From NCBI RefSeq assembly GCF_014647835.1, contig NZ_BMPY01000032.1:1-64000 (forward strand): DNA of 64,000 nt, in the 5' to 3' direction. The notes beneath the pieces were generated by a model. That model had not been told where the DNA came from and did not search any database. It saw only the letters and a program-made list of their open reading frames with translations. Made by a program: the position numbers and the translations under genes. How positions within the stretch are numbered: position 1 is the stretch's first letter; each line of letters begins with the position of its first letter. Source of the DNA: Microbispora rosea subsp. aerata (GTDB lineage: Bacteria > Actinomycetota > Actinomycetes > Streptosporangiales > Streptosporangiaceae). Below are positions 63,559 to 64,000 of this stretch, in pieces.

Positions 63559-63969
63559 TCAGTCGTCGTGGCCCCGGCCGTGACGCCCGTGATCGTCGTG
63601 ATCGTCGTGGTCGTCGTGGTCGTCGTCGATCCGGAACTTGACGATCTTCCCGTCGGCCGTGGAGACGTACACGTCGTACTCGCGGTGGCCCTTGCGGAGC
63701 TCGACCTGCCACACGCGGTGGCCGTGCTCCCACTCACGCTCGACCTCGGTGACCCGGGCGCCGGGCACCCGCCGCTTGGCGATCGCGATCGCCTCGCTCC
63801 GGCTGATGTCGGCGGAGCTCGGCACGGTGGAGGCGGTCGCGGCGGCGGACGACGAGGTGAGGGCGGAGGCCGGCGTCGCGGCGGTAGCGGAGGCGACGGC
63901 CGCCCCACCGGCGGTCAGGGCGGCGAGGGCCGTGGTGGCGGCGAGAGCGATCTTCGTTGTTTTCCTCAT
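63559..63969 (-). CDS. Secreted PepSY-domain protein with Asp/His tail
   Basis: A 136-residue exported protein: signal peptide (KIALAATTALAALTAGGAAVASATA), a Ser/Ala/Thr linker, a PepSY domain (about 53-115, SRSEAIAIAKRRVPGARVTEVEREWEHGHRVWQVELRKGHREYDVYVSTADGKIVKFR in shortened form), and a C-terminal tract of repeated DDH units ending GRHGRGHDD. PepSY proteins often inhibit or regulate secreted proteases; the Asp/His tract could bind divalent metals. The gene stands alone at the window end. Confidence 0.83.
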   Translation of the reverse strand: MRKTTKIALAATTALAALTAGGAAVASATAATPASALTSSSAAATASTVPSSADISRSEAIAIAKRRVPGARVTEVEREWEHGHRVWQVELRKGHREYDVYVSTADGKIVKFRIDDDHDDHDDHDDHGRHGRGHDD

Positions 63970-64000
63970 GACCCCACCGTCGCAGCGATCATGCTAGGGC

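Overview
The window is high-GC DNA with dense genes, many GTG starts, G/C-rich third codon positions and 1-14 nt start/stop overlaps. A Pup/20S proteasome locus, pafB-pafC next to tatA-tatC and helY, and separate lnt and ppm genes point to an actinomycete. The gene repertoire fits the Streptosporangiaceae (Nonomuraea/Streptosporangium relatives), but that family-level placement is inference. No rRNA, tRNA, CRISPR array or insertion sequence was recognised.

Layout. 0-6 kb: methylmalonyl-CoA mutase mutA-mutB (mutB cut by the window edge), a membrane Ser/Thr kinase, and a peptidoglycan amidase whose reading frame holds a complete 355-residue intein. 6-16.3 kb: an AAA ATPase (DUF5925), then a peptide-use module: a C39-S9-M20 peptidase operon facing a peptide ABC importer operon, with a LuxR-type regulator divergent from the importer. 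An identical 18-bp motif lies upstream of both operons. 16.3-25 kb: DUF4253 protein, SAM methyltransferase, lactonase, P-type ATPase, a Lys/Ala-rich secreted protein, and a hypoxia-type set (Acg-like nitroreductase, two CBS-BON proteins). 25-33 kb: collagen-like secreted protein, FxsA, Ppm, Lnt, HelD-family ATPase, Lrp regulator. 33-38.2 kb: an STM4015-4014-4013-4012-4011 operon of unknown function, whose last gene is cut off where it collides tail-to-tail with another truncated gene. 38.4-50.5 kb: M24 peptidase, PP2C phosphatase, 5'-3' exonuclease, HelY, lipid kinase, TatC/TatA, a 47-residue membrane protein, PafC/PafB, DUF3866 protein, HTH regulator. 50.6-62.1 kb: FKBP isomerase, pafA, a lipoprotein, prcA, prcB, then a divergent three-gene sugar cassette (PHP protein, Gfo/Idh/MocA oxidoreductase, GH38 alpha-mannosidase), then pup. 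The cassette separates pup from prcBA, and dop is not in the window. 62.4-64 kb: an atypical kinase and a PepSY protein.

Most notable: the amidase intein; the 18-bp motif tying the peptidase and importer operons together; the deletion-like junction in the STM40xx locus; the split Pup-proteasome locus; and a 20-copy, 15-bp in-frame minisatellite inside the mannosidase.
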